From Kribbella sindirgiensis (GTDB taxonomy: Bacteria > Actinomycetota > Actinomycetes > Propionibacteriales > Kribbellaceae): DNA of 64,000 bases. The notes under the pieces are model-generated. The model saw nothing but the letters and a program-made list of their open reading frames with translations. It ran no database searches and was not told the origin of the DNA. The translations under genes were made by a program, and so were the position numbers. Positions 32,790 to 41,361 of this stretch are shown piece after piece. Each line of letters starts with the position of its first letter. Positions within the stretch are counted from its first letter, which is position 1. Location: NCBI RefSeq assembly GCF_004331435.1, contig NZ_SJKA01000004.1, positions 248,001-312,000 of the forward strand. The letters run 5' to 3'.

Positions 32790-33620
32790 TCAGTGCCGAC
32801 GGGTCGGCTTCGGGAGTTCGCAGCCGGACTTGTTCAGGTCGATGGTGCGGTTCGCGGTCAGGCAGGTGTAGAGCCACCACGTCTGCTGGCCGTACGCCGC
32901 GCCTTGGTCGACCGTGACGTTGCCGTCGGCGTCGACCTCGCACGGGTTGTTCACCGTGCACTGCTCGCCGTCCTCGTTACCGGTGTTGTTCACACCGATC
33001 ACCTCACCAGTCGAGGTGCTGACCACGGGCGATCCCGACGTACCGCCGATCGTCTCGCAGCCGGGCTGCTGGTACTTGATCGAGTTCTGCCAGGTCCAGT
33101 CGCCCTCGCGGAGCTGCGGGATCGTCGCCTGCACCGAGCAGGTGTAGATCCGCTTCCAGTACCCGGACACCACGGCCATACCGGCGCCGTCCGCGGGGCC
33201 CTGCTTGGCGAGCGTCAGCGGGGTCACGTTCAGGCGGCTCTTGATCGACGCGTAGGTCTCGTTGACCTGGTACACGATCATGTCGGTCTTGGTCATGGTG
33301 CCGAACAGGATCTTCTCGGCGCGGATCGTGCCGGCCCGGCTGGAGTCCGGCTTCAGCAGCGTGATCGAGCGCGTCGAGTTCTTGTTCACCAGCACCTGGC
33401 CGGGCTGCAGGAACCCGCCCTCGTAGCAGTGCCCGTTGGTGAGTACGAGCGCCTTGTCGGTGCTGACCGATTCGGCGTACCGGACGAGGGACGCGGAGCA
33501 GTTGCTGAGCGCGGCGATCCCGGTGAAGTCGGCACCCGGCGCGGCTTGAGCGACGGTGGTGCCGAGGACGGAGGTGCTGACGACCGCGGTGGCAGCCAAA
33601 AGCGTGCGGAACAGTTTCAT
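32790..33620 (-). CDS. Secreted trypsin-like serine protease
   Basis: 276 residues. A signal peptide (MKLFRTLLAATAVVSTSVLG, cleavage likely after AQA) precedes a chymotrypsin-fold domain. The catalytic His is in VLTNGHCYEG, the probable Asp in TMTKTDMIVY, and the Ser in IGGTSGSPVVS. Six or more cysteines, including those in the C-terminal CTVNNPCEV and LYTCLTANRT, suggest disulfides outside the cell. The substrate is unknown. It is divergent from the LCP gene. Confidence 0.88.
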   Translation of the reverse strand: MKLFRTLLAATAVVSTSVLGTTVAQAAPGADFTGIAALSNCSASLVRYAESVSTDKALVLTNGHCYEGGFLQPGQVLVNKNSTRSITLLKPDSSRAGTIRAEKILFGTMTKTDMIVYQVNETYASIKSRLNVTPLTLAKQGPADGAGMAVVSGYWKRIYTCSVQATIPQLREGDWTWQNSIKYQQPGCETIGGTSGSPVVSTSTGEVIGVNNTGNEDGEQCTVNNPCEVDADGNVTVDQGAAYGQQTWWLYTCLTANRTIDLNKSGCELPKPTRRH

Positions 33621-33879
33621 GGGGCGGTTTCCTCACTTGTTGGGCGTACAGGTCTTCGTAACGCATCCCACCGCCGCCGACCATCACAGCTGTGTGAAGC
33701 AGGGTGAGATCAGGGGTTTTCCTGCGCTGAGTATCGATCCTGCTACTCTTCGTTTCCGGATCCGCCCGGTCTCGAACCATCGCCGACCCCGGCACGTCAT
33801 ACCGACTGACGAGGAACGGCAGGGTACGGTCGGCAGAGCCGCCCGGAGGACTGCGTCGGATTTTCAGGGGAAGGACGTC

Positions 33880-35364
33880 ATGCCGCAGGAGAAGCCAGAC
33901 CTGCGCAATCTCCGCGAGCCGAAGCGGTTCCAGCGGGCGCTGACACTGTTGCTGATGACGCTGGTCCTCCCGGGTTCGGCGCAGATCGTCGCCGGTAGCA
34001 AGCGGGCCGGCCGCTGGGCCTGGCGGGTGGTCGCCGGACTGATCGCGATCGTCGTCTTCCTGGTCGTCCTGGGCCTGATCTGGCGCTCGGGGACGATCAA
34101 CTTCCTGGCCCGGCCGGGCACGTTGCGGCTGGTGCAGGTGCTGCTGATCCTGCTCGCGATCGGCTGGGCGGCCCTGTTCGTGGACGCGTACCGGATCGCG
34201 CAGCCGCTGACGCTGGAACGCAACCACCGGCTGATCACCAGCATCCTCGACGGCGTCCTGATCTTCGTGGTCGTCGGCGCCCTGGTCTACGCCAGCGTGA
34301 TCGTGAACACCCAGCGTGACTTCGTCGCCAGCGTGTTCGGCAACGGGCAGAAGTCGAAGGCCGACAAGGGCCGCTACAACGTGCTGCTGATGGGCGGCGA
34401 CTCCGGTGCGGACCGGATCGGCACCCGGCCGGACAGCATGACGGTGGCGAGCATCGACGCGGACACCGGCCGGACGGTCCTGATCGGCCTGCCGCGGAAC
34501 CTGGCCAAGGTGCCGTTCCCGGCCGGTACGGCGATGGCGAAGCAGTTCCCCGAGGGCTTCAAGTGGAAGGACTGCGGCTCCGAGTGCCTGCTGAACGCCG
34601 TCTACACCTATGCCGTCAACCACAAGAACCTGTTCCCGGGCGACGCGAACCCCGGTGAGACCGCGACCATGCAGGCCGTCGAGGCCGTCACCGGGCTGAA
34701 GCTGAACTACTACGTGCTGATCGACCTGGCCGGCTTCCGCGACCTGCTGAACGCGGTCGGCGGCATCACCCTGGACATCGGCAAACGGGTCCCGATCGGC
34801 GGCGGCAGTTCGCCGATCAAGGGCTACATCGAGGCCGGCAAGAACCAGCACCTGGACGGATACCACGCGCTGTGGTTCGCCCGCTCGCGGGCCGAGTCGT
34901 CGGACTACGAGCGGATGGCGCGGCAGAAGTGCGTGATGTCCGCGATGCTGAACCAGCTGTCCCCGCAGACGGTGCTGACCAAGTTCCAGGGCATCGCGGC
35001 GGCCAGCAAACAGGTGGTCAAGACGAACATTCCGGCGGGTGAACTGGGCACTTTCACCGATCTCGCGCTGGACGCGAAGAAGCTGCCGGTGTCAAGCTTC
35101 TCCGCGGTCCCGCCGTTGATCCACACCGGCAACCCGGACTTCGCGCTGATCCGGACGAAGGTCGCCGAGGCGATTACGAAGTCCGAACAGCTGGACAAGG
35201 GCGGCTCGGGAGGAGACGGTAAGACTTCGAGCACTCCGAGTAGCAGCAAGCCGACGACCAGTACGACGAAGAAGCCGACCTCCGGTACCACGAAGAAACC
35301 GACCAGCTCACCGACCACACCCGCCACCGGCGTCGACGACGTCGCATCGATCTGTAAGGCCTGA
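33880..35364 (+). CDS. LytR-CpsA-Psr (LCP) family wall-polymer ligase
   Basis: 494 residues from the ATG at 33880, preceded by GGGGAAGG. The N-terminal region has several helices (about 20-145). The LCP domain follows (about 165-430) with YNVLLMGGDSGADRIGTRPDSM, ASIDADTGRTVLIGLPRNL (the conserved Arg) and ALWFARSRAESSDYERMARQ. A Ser/Thr/Lys/Pro-rich tail closes the protein. LCP enzymes attach teichoic-acid-like or arabinogalactan polymers to peptidoglycan outside the membrane. A family 2 glycosyltransferase gene follows six bases later. Confidence 0.92.
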   Translation: MPQEKPDLRNLREPKRFQRALTLLLMTLVLPGSAQIVAGSKRAGRWAWRVVAGLIAIVVFLVVLGLIWRSGTINFLARPGTLRLVQVLLILLAIGWAALFVDAYRIAQPLTLERNHRLITSILDGVLIFVVVGALVYASVIVNTQRDFVASVFGNGQKSKADKGRYNVLLMGGDSGADRIGTRPDSMTVASIDADTGRTVLIGLPRNLAKVPFPAGTAMAKQFPEGFKWKDCGSECLLNAVYTYAVNHKNLFPGDANPGETATMQAVEAVTGLKLNYYVLIDLAGFRDLLNAVGGITLDIGKRVPIGGGSSPIKGYIEAGKNQHLDGYHALWFARSRAESSDYERMARQKCVMSAMLNQLSPQTVLTKFQGIAAASKQVVKTNIPAGELGTFTDLALDAKKLPVSSFSAVPPLIHTGNPDFALIRTKVAEAITKSEQLDKGGSGGDGKTSSTPSSSKPTTSTTKKPTSGTTKKPTSSPTTPATGVDDVASICKA

Positions 35365-35370
35365 CCTGAT

Positions 35371-36375
35371 ATGCCGCTGTCCCACTGGCCACCCGTGTCC
35401 GTCGTGATGCCCGTGCTGAACGAGGAACGCCATCTCGAGGAGGCGGTCGGCCGCGTCCTCGAGCAGGACTACCCCGGCAACCTGGAGGTCGTCCTCGCGA
35501 TCGGCCCGAGCAAGGACCGGACCCAGGAGATCGCGGACAAGCTGGCCGAGAAGGACCACCGGATCAGCATCGTGCCGAACCCGACCGGCAAGACGCCGGC
35601 CGCGCTGAACGTCGGCATCGCGCACGCCAAGCACGACATCCTGGTCCGGGTCGACGGGCACGGCGCGCTCACCGACGGGTACATCACCCGCGCGGTCGAG
35701 GTGCTGGAGGAGAGCGGCGCGGACAACGTGGGCGGCGTGATGGCCGCCGAGGGCCGGACCCCGACCGAGATGGCGGTCGCCTGCGCGTACCGCTCCCGGC
35801 TGGGTCTGGGCGCGTCGACGTTCCACCAGGGCGGCAAGGCCGGTCCGGCCGACACCGTGTACCTCGGAGTCTTCCGTCGGGCCGCGCTGGAGCGCGTCGG
35901 CGGATTCGACGAGACCATGCACCGGGCCCAGGACTGGGAGCTGAACTACCGGATCCGCAAGACCGGCGGCCTGATCTGGTTCAGCCCGGACCTGTCCGTC
36001 ACGTACCGGCCGCGCTCGTCGCTGTCCGCGGTGGCGAAGCAGTTCTTCCACACCGGCCAGTGGCGCCGCGAGGTGATCCGCCGGCACCCGGAGACCGCCA
36101 GCAAGCGGTACCTGGCACCGCCGGTCGCGGTGATCGCGCTGGCCGTCGGCACCGTCCTCGGCATCATCGGCCTGGCCACCGGCATCAGCTGGCTCGACAT
36201 CGGCTTCCTGGCCCCGATCGGCTACGCCCTGCTGCTGATCTTCGGCTCCGCGATGGAAGGCCGCTACCTGCCCTGGAAGGCGCTGTTCTGGATGCCGCTG
36301 GTCTGCGCGACCATGCACGTCTCCTGGGGCCTCGGCTTCCTCATCGGCCTCCGCGAGAGGCCGAAGGCCGTCTAA
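35371..36375 (+). CDS. Family 2 glycosyltransferase with C-terminal helices (ExoA-like)
   Basis: 334 residues. GT-A motifs: VSVVMPVLNEERHLEEAV, VRVDGHGAL as the metal-binding DxD-type site, and MHRAQDWELNYRIR (acceptor motif). Two to three membrane helices end the protein (about 248-325). It resembles succinoglycan ExoA-type transferases. Expressed with LCP, it probably builds the polymer that LCP attaches. The stop codon overlaps that of the convergent ABC ATPase gene. Confidence 0.9.
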   Translation: MPLSHWPPVSVVMPVLNEERHLEEAVGRVLEQDYPGNLEVVLAIGPSKDRTQEIADKLAEKDHRISIVPNPTGKTPAALNVGIAHAKHDILVRVDGHGALTDGYITRAVEVLEESGADNVGGVMAAEGRTPTEMAVACAYRSRLGLGASTFHQGGKAGPADTVYLGVFRRAALERVGGFDETMHRAQDWELNYRIRKTGGLIWFSPDLSVTYRPRSSLSAVAKQFFHTGQWRREVIRRHPETASKRYLAPPVAVIALAVGTVLGIIGLATGISWLDIGFLAPIGYALLLIFGSAMEGRYLPWKALFWMPLVCATMHVSWGLGFLIGLRERPKAV

Positions 36376-37127
36376 CCGCGGGTCGACTTGATGTAGGCGG
36401 CCACGACCTCGTCGACAGGGCCGTCGAGCTTCAGCACGCCGGCGTCCAGCCAGAGGGCGCGGTTGCAGGTCTCCTGCACCACGTCCAGGCTGTGGCTGAC
36501 CAGGAACACCGTGCCGGCCTGGTCGCGGAGTTCCTTGATCTTGCGCTCCGACCGGACCCGGAACTCGGCGTCACCGGTCGCCAGCGCCTCGTCGACGAGC
36601 AGGATGTCGTGCGTCTTCGCGGACGCGATCGCGAACTTCAGCCGGGCCGCCATCCCGGAGGAGTACGTCGACATCGGCAGGTCGATGAAGTCGCCGATCC
36701 CGGAGAAGTCGACGATCTCGTCGTACCGGCGCTGGATCTCGGCCGCGGACATGCCCATCGCGAGGCAGCCGAGGACGACGTTGCGGTCGCCGGTGAGGTC
36801 GTTCATCATCGCCGCGTTGACGCCGAGCAGCGACGGGCGGCCGCCGGTGTAGACGGCCCCGGACGCGGGCGGCAGCAGACCGGCGATCGCGCGCAGCATC
36901 GTCGACTTCCCGGAGCCGTTGCGGCCGATCACGCCGATCGCGTCGCCCTTGTACGCCGTGAAGCTGACTCCTCTGACCGCGTGCACCTCGCGGATCGTCG
37001 GCCGGTCCTGGCGTTTCACGATCCGGCGCAGCGCGGTCGCCGCCGTACCCTTGCCGCCCTGCCCGGCGATCACCTTGTAGATGATGTCGAGGCGGTCGGC
37101 GATGACCGTCGGCTCAGCCTCGCCCAT
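36372..37127 (-). CDS. Wzt/TagH-type polysaccharide-export ABC ATPase
   Basis: 251 residues. Walker A is GRNGSGKSTML, the signature is STYSSGMAARLKFA, Walker B is ILLVDEALATGD and the H-loop is LVSHSLD. The SSGM signature and the REVHAVRGVSFTAYKGD N-terminus are typical of ATPases that export lipid-linked wall or surface polysaccharides. It lacks the extra carbohydrate-binding C-terminal domain of Wzt. It overlaps the permease gene by 14 bases. Confidence 0.92.
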   Translation of the reverse strand: MGEAEPTVIADRLDIIYKVIAGQGGKGTAATALRRIVKRQDRPTIREVHAVRGVSFTAYKGDAIGVIGRNGSGKSTMLRAIAGLLPPASGAVYTGGRPSLLGVNAAMMNDLTGDRNVVLGCLAMGMSAAEIQRRYDEIVDFSGIGDFIDLPMSTYSSGMAARLKFAIASAKTHDILLVDEALATGDAEFRVRSERKIKELRDQAGTVFLVSHSLDVVQETCNRALWLDAGVLKLDGPVDEVVAAYIKSTRG

Positions 37128-37995
37128 AACGGTCCTCCGCCTGCCAGAAGTAGAGGAATCCGGCCGCCAGCATCACGAACGACCAGACGATCGCGATCGA
37201 CCAGGCGTGCGGCAGCTGGTTCGGTTCGTGCTCGTCGAGCAACGACCGGCGGATGATGTCGATGTACGCCGAGATCGGGTTGAACGCGAGCACCTGGACC
37301 ACCCAGCCCGGGGCGTCGATCTGGTGCAGCTTGGCCGGCAGCGAGAAGAAGATCCCGGACGCGTACAGCCAGGTGCGGGTGACGAACGGCAGCAGTTGGG
37401 TGATGTCGGAGACGAACGTCCCGATCCGGGCGAAGACCAGCGTGATCCCGATGTTGAACATGACCTGCAGCAGCATCGCCGGGACGACGAGCAGCCACCG
37501 CCACGCCGGCCCGTCGGTGAACCCGACGACCACGAACAGGATGCCGAGCGAGACCAGCATCTGGTTCAGCTCGTTCAGCACGTAGGCGAGCGGGAGGGTC
37601 GCGCGCGGGAAGTGCAGCGTGCGAATCAGCGACAGGTTCAGCGCGAGCGACCGCGAGCCTTCGGTCATACAGCGCTGCGTGAACGTGAACACGAAGATTC
37701 CGCTGAGCAGGAACGCGACGTAGTTGTCGATCCCGTTCTTCGTGCCGAGCAGGACACCGAAGGCCAGGTAGTACACGGCCGCGTTCAGCAGCGGCGTCAG
37801 TACCTGCCAGATCGACCCGAGACGTGCCCCGGCGTACATGGCGTAGGTTCGGGCGGCGGCGTAGCTGACGACGAACTGGCGACGGCTCCACAACTCGTGC
37901 AGGTACGCGCCGAGCGGTGGGCGGACAGAGCTCTTGGAGAGTCCGTAGCGTCGCGCCAACGCCGCGGCATCGGTCTGCTCTGCGGCGGTTGGCAT
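37114..37995 (-). CDS. Wzm/TagG-type polysaccharide-export ABC permease
   Basis: 293 residues with six helices of the ABC-2 exporter fold (about 60-285) and the family segments FRRATLPLAY-like FPRATLPLAYVLNELNQ and LNPISAYIDIIRR-like FNPISAYIDIIRRSLL. It pairs with the overlapping ATPase gene to move an undecaprenyl-linked polymer across the membrane. With the neighbouring LCP and GT2 genes it forms a surface-polymer locus. Confidence 0.9.
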   Translation of the reverse strand: MPTAAEQTDAAALARRYGLSKSSVRPPLGAYLHELWSRRQFVVSYAAARTYAMYAGARLGSIWQVLTPLLNAAVYYLAFGVLLGTKNGIDNYVAFLLSGIFVFTFTQRCMTEGSRSLALNLSLIRTLHFPRATLPLAYVLNELNQMLVSLGILFVVVGFTDGPAWRWLLVVPAMLLQVMFNIGITLVFARIGTFVSDITQLLPFVTRTWLYASGIFFSLPAKLHQIDAPGWVVQVLAFNPISAYIDIIRRSLLDEHEPNQLPHAWSIAIVWSFVMLAAGFLYFWQAEDRYGRG

Positions 37996-38037
37996 TGCGC
38001 CAATGTACTGCGGTGTGTGACGTGGCGGTGACTCAGG

Positions 38038-38739
38038 TCAGGCCACTAAGCGGGCTCTCAGCTTGTCCAGGTCGTCGTCGGTCAGACCACCGTGCCGCAG
38101 GTATGCCTCGGGTCCGCCGTACTTCTCGTCGAGATGCCGCAGGATCGCGACGATCGACTCGGCCCGCGTGTCCCGGAACTCGATCAGCTCCGGGTGCTTC
38201 GCGACGTCGAACTCCTCGGCGAGCTGCTCCTCCAGCCACGGCGCAAGCCGCGACTGCGTGAGGTAGTAGTCGGCAACGATCTCTTCCTCGGGTACGCCGG
38301 CCACGCTCAGCGCCAGCGCGACGATCATGCCGGTGCGGTCCTTGCCGCCGTGACAGTGCACGACCACCGCGCCCTCCGGCTCGTCCGCGATCGCCTTCAC
38401 CGCCGCCGCGAACAGCTCCGGCCGCTTGTCCAGCATCCAGATGCACGCCGCGATGATGGTCGGCTGCCCGTGATCCGGATCCGCCGGATCCGCCAGCGAT
38501 TGCCGGACCGCCAACGGCGTACCGGTGAACGGCGTCGGCGCGATCGCGACCTCGCCGTCACCGCGCAGGTCCAGGATCCGGCTCACGCCGGACCGGCGGA
38601 CCGCCTCGACGCCGTCCGGGTTCAGGTACTGCAGGCTGTCCGCGCGGATCAGCACGCCCTCCCGCACCACACGTCCGTCGGCGGTCGGCAGGCCGCCGAC
38701 GTCACGGACGTTGCGGCAGCCGGGCCAATCGAGATCCAT
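38038..38739 (-). CDS. Tyrosine/dual-specificity protein phosphatase-like protein
   Basis: 233 residues. The start WPGCRNVRDVGGLPTADG and the P-loop VVHCHGGKDRTGM (CX5R) match the Y_phosphatase3 family of secreted or cytosolic phosphatases, such as MptpB. All P-loop residues are present, so it is likely active on phosphotyrosine or phosphoinositides. It is separated by only six bases from the stop of the upstream membrane-protein gene and is probably cotranscribed. Confidence 0.9.
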   Translation of the reverse strand: MDLDWPGCRNVRDVGGLPTADGRVVREGVLIRADSLQYLNPDGVEAVRRSGVSRILDLRGDGEVAIAPTPFTGTPLAVRQSLADPADPDHGQPTIIAACIWMLDKRPELFAAAVKAIADEPEGAVVVHCHGGKDRTGMIVALALSVAGVPEEEIVADYYLTQSRLAPWLEEQLAEEFDVAKHPELIEFRDTRAESIVAILRHLDEKYGGPEAYLRHGGLTDDDLDKLRARLVA

Positions 38740-38744
38740 CGCTG

Positions 38745-39386
38745 TCACCTGTCCTGTGGGCGGTCCGGGTTCGGTCCCGGATTGTAGGGCGGGGGCTCCG
38801 GGAAGGTGTGGTTCTGCGGCGGCGGGTACGGGTAGGCACCGGGCTGATTGGGGAACGTGTTCGCGGGACGGTTGCGCCGCCGCTTCTTCACCGCGCCGAC
38901 AGTCAGCAACGTGATGCCGAGGCCGAGGAAGATGAGGAACGAGAACACGGTGCCGAGGATCGACAGCACGAACGCGACCACCGACGACTTCGGACCGGCC
39001 GCGTACGTCGCACTGGTCTCGTCGTCGGTGCAGGAGATGCTGTAGTCCCCGGCCGGTACGGTCCGCGTCGACCGCGCGACGACGTACCAGCTCTCGCCGT
39101 TGATCGTGATCGTCTCCGACCCGGTCGGCGGCTTGATCGGTACGTCGTTGCCATTCGCGTCCTGCACCTCGCACGGCGGGGTCAGCACCGGGATCGACGC
39201 GTAGATCGTCAGCCCTTCCTTCGTCAGGTGCACGACCCCGTCCTCGATCGGCTGCGGCGTCCGCGGCGCGGTCACGACGATCCGCCAGACGAAGAACCCG
39301 ACCACCAGCGCGCCGACGACGAAACACGCGATGGCGATCTTCGGCAGGACCGACTTCTTCTCGGCCGGAGCTCCGGGGTACGTCAT
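38745..39386 (-). CDS. Two-helix membrane protein with Pro-rich tail, function unknown
   Basis: 213 residues. Layout: short N-terminus, helix about 17-35, an outside domain of about 95 residues with two cysteines (LTPPCEVQ and SISCTDD, possibly a disulfide), a second helix (about 134-160), then a basic stop-transfer (KKRRRNRP) and a Pro/Tyr/Asn-rich cytosolic tail. The ATG at 39386 is chosen over longer Arg/His-rich frames. No known family is recognised. It is followed by the phosphatase. Confidence 0.75.
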   Translation of the reverse strand: MTYPGAPAEKKSVLPKIAIACFVVGALVVGFFVWRIVVTAPRTPQPIEDGVVHLTKEGLTIYASIPVLTPPCEVQDANGNDVPIKPPTGSETITINGESWYVVARSTRTVPAGDYSISCTDDETSATYAAGPKSSVVAFVLSILGTVFSFLIFLGLGITLLTVGAVKKRRRNRPANTFPNQPGAYPYPPPQNHTFPEPPPYNPGPNPDRPQDR

Positions 39387-39412
39387 ACCCGCACGGTATC
39401 TGGTGCAGGTTG

Positions 39413-41266
39413 CTACGGAGACTGCCGCGTGAGGGTCAGATCGTCGCAGTAGCCGAACCCGGCGCCCGCTCGCGTGAAGCAGTAGACCTTCGCAGTCGTC
39501 GCACTCGGGCCGGTGGTGAACGTGACGCTTCCGCCGCGCCACGTGGTGTTGACGAACGAGGGCGCCCGGACCTCCGACGTACCGTTGAAGGCCTTCGCCC
39601 CGATCACGATCTCCGTGTCGTACGCCGAGACGCGACCCCAGCCGGACAGGACGTACGTCGTACTGGGTTGCACCGTGACGACCTGCTCGGCACTCGCCGG
39701 GGCCGGACCGAGTTTCACCGACTCGAACGCGCCGGCCGGGATGAGGTTCGTGCCGGCGCAGGCCGTGTCGTCGAAGGTCGAGCGCTGATGGAAGCCGATG
39801 TCCGGCCGGCAGGCGACCGGGACCGGACCGCCGAAGTAGTCCTTGGGACTGGATCCGACCAGGTTCAGCCCGGTCCGCAGGGCGGGCGATCCGGGGCCGA
39901 GCTTGTACCCGTCGGGTGTCGCACTGCCCGGCGCGGCGAGGAGCGGGTTCGCGATCGACTTGTACGGATCGGCCGGCTCCGACGACGGATGGTTGCCGTA
40001 GTAGAGGTTTCCGCGGAACACGTGGTTCGCGACCTGGTCGTACCCGCCGGTCCCGAGGTTGTAGATGACGTTGTTCGTCCAGGTCGCCTTGGTGGACGCG
40101 GACCCGTTGTCCTCGATCACCTTCGTCGACGATCCGCTGGGGATGTAGAACGTGTTCCCGTAGATCTGCGCGGCACTCTCACCCGCGGCGTACAGGATGC
40201 GGGACTTGTCGTTGATCGAGAGGTTGTACCGCACGATGGTGCCGGAGGTGCTCCAGCCGCTGGAACAGCCGCAGAACAGGACGAACCCGCCCTCGTTGTC
40301 GTGGCTGAAGTTGTACTGGAAGATCACGCCGCGGTTGCCGCCGTCGGAGTCGAACGCCATCCCGTCGTTGCAGCACGGCCGGCGTACCCGGTAGACCTCG
40401 TTGTACTGCACCAGGGTCCGGTCGCTGTTGATGGTCCAGATGCCCGCGTTGTTCCCCGCCGAGCGCATCCAGATGTCGTACGCCGTGTTGTGCTCGACCA
40501 CCGCGTCGGCGCCGATCCGCAGGACGATCCCGTCGCCCCCGATGTCGTGGATGCGATTGTTGCGGAAGACGATGCCGGTGTTCGCGGTCCACACCGGCCC
40601 GGACGTGCACGCGTAGATCGCGCGGCAGCCCCAGCTGGACGAGGTGGTGAGACCTTCGCGGTCGACGCGGTAGATCTCGGAGTTCTCGACGGTGACGCCG
40701 TCGAAGTGCGTCGGTGTCGTCGTCCCGCTGACCCGGAACTGGATCCCGTTGCTGTTCTTGGTGTCGCCGCCGTTGACGTCGTGCACGTAGACGTTGTCGA
40801 CGACGTAGTGCGAGCCGGTGCCGAAGTCGGCGAGCTCGACGAGGATCCCGTTCCGCTCGGCGACCGCGGCGCCCTGGTTGGTGACCTCCAGACCGCGGAT
40901 CTCCCAGTACTGGACGTTGTACAGGTGGACCGCGGCGTACACGGTTCCCCCGCCGGCGACGACGGGGCGCGAACTGCCGGTTCCGTAGGCGTCGACGGTG
41001 ATCGGCGCGGCGCCGGTTCCGGATCCCGACGGTTTGAGCTGGCCGGCGCAGGTGACACCGCGGGCGAAGAGCACTCTGTCTCCGGCCGCGAACACGTGCG
41101 CGTTGACGGTCGCCAGCGAGTTCCACGGCGCTGCCTGACTGCCGTTGCCGCCGGACGCCGCCGAACAGTCGACGTAGTACGAGGACCCTGCCGCCGACGC
41201 GTTGGCGCTGGTGAGCGCCGAGGCCACGAGCAGCACCACGAACGCCAGCGCGATCTTCAGTCTCAT
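39413..41266 (-). CDS. Secreted parallel beta-helix protein, probable polysaccharide-active
   Basis: 617 residues from the ATG at 41266 (a GTG-type start nine bases earlier is possible). A signal peptide ends near NASA. The mature part has the entry typical of beta-helix lyases, YYVDCSAASGGNGSQAAPWNSL, then repeated Asn-rich rungs (IVFRNNRIHDIGGDGI, VEHNTAYDI, VQYNEVYRV, FQYNFSHDNEGG), and a C-terminal jelly-roll-like module (FESVKLGPAPASAEQVV) resembling CBMs. It probably binds or cleaves an acidic polysaccharide outside the cell. The DeoR/LacI-type regulator is divergent, across 95 bases. Confidence 0.85.
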   Translation of the reverse strand: MRLKIALAFVVLLVASALTSANASAAGSSYYVDCSAASGGNGSQAAPWNSLATVNAHVFAAGDRVLFARGVTCAGQLKPSGSGTGAAPITVDAYGTGSSRPVVAGGGTVYAAVHLYNVQYWEIRGLEVTNQGAAVAERNGILVELADFGTGSHYVVDNVYVHDVNGGDTKNSNGIQFRVSGTTTPTHFDGVTVENSEIYRVDREGLTTSSSWGCRAIYACTSGPVWTANTGIVFRNNRIHDIGGDGIVLRIGADAVVEHNTAYDIWMRSAGNNAGIWTINSDRTLVQYNEVYRVRRPCCNDGMAFDSDGGNRGVIFQYNFSHDNEGGFVLFCGCSSGWSTSGTIVRYNLSINDKSRILYAAGESAAQIYGNTFYIPSGSSTKVIEDNGSASTKATWTNNVIYNLGTGGYDQVANHVFRGNLYYGNHPSSEPADPYKSIANPLLAAPGSATPDGYKLGPGSPALRTGLNLVGSSPKDYFGGPVPVACRPDIGFHQRSTFDDTACAGTNLIPAGAFESVKLGPAPASAEQVVTVQPSTTYVLSGWGRVSAYDTEIVIGAKAFNGTSEVRAPSFVNTTWRGGSVTFTTGPSATTAKVYCFTRAGAGFGYCDDLTLTRQSP

Positions 41267-41329
41267 GCTGACCACCTCCGACGACAGGTCACCACGGCTG
41301 CCCGCCGCGGCGCGCCGATTCGGACAAAA

Positions 41330-41353
41330 GACGACACGTCCTCACGTATCGTC
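41330..41353. promoter_or_regulatory. 24-bp operator palindrome at the regulator start
   Basis: GACGACACGT (41330-41339), four bases, then ACGTATCGTC (41344-41353): ten-base arms with one mismatched pair. It lies nine bases before the regulator ATG, where binding would repress the regulator and probably the divergent beta-helix gene. Confidence 0.7.
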
Positions 41354-41361
41354 CTGGGAGC

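Noticed and set aside
33684-33697. TCACAGCTGTGTGA as a CRP-type site between protease and LCP
   Set aside because: The half-sites are in the wrong order (TCACA...TGTGA) with a two-base spacer, unlike TGTGA-N6-TCACA.
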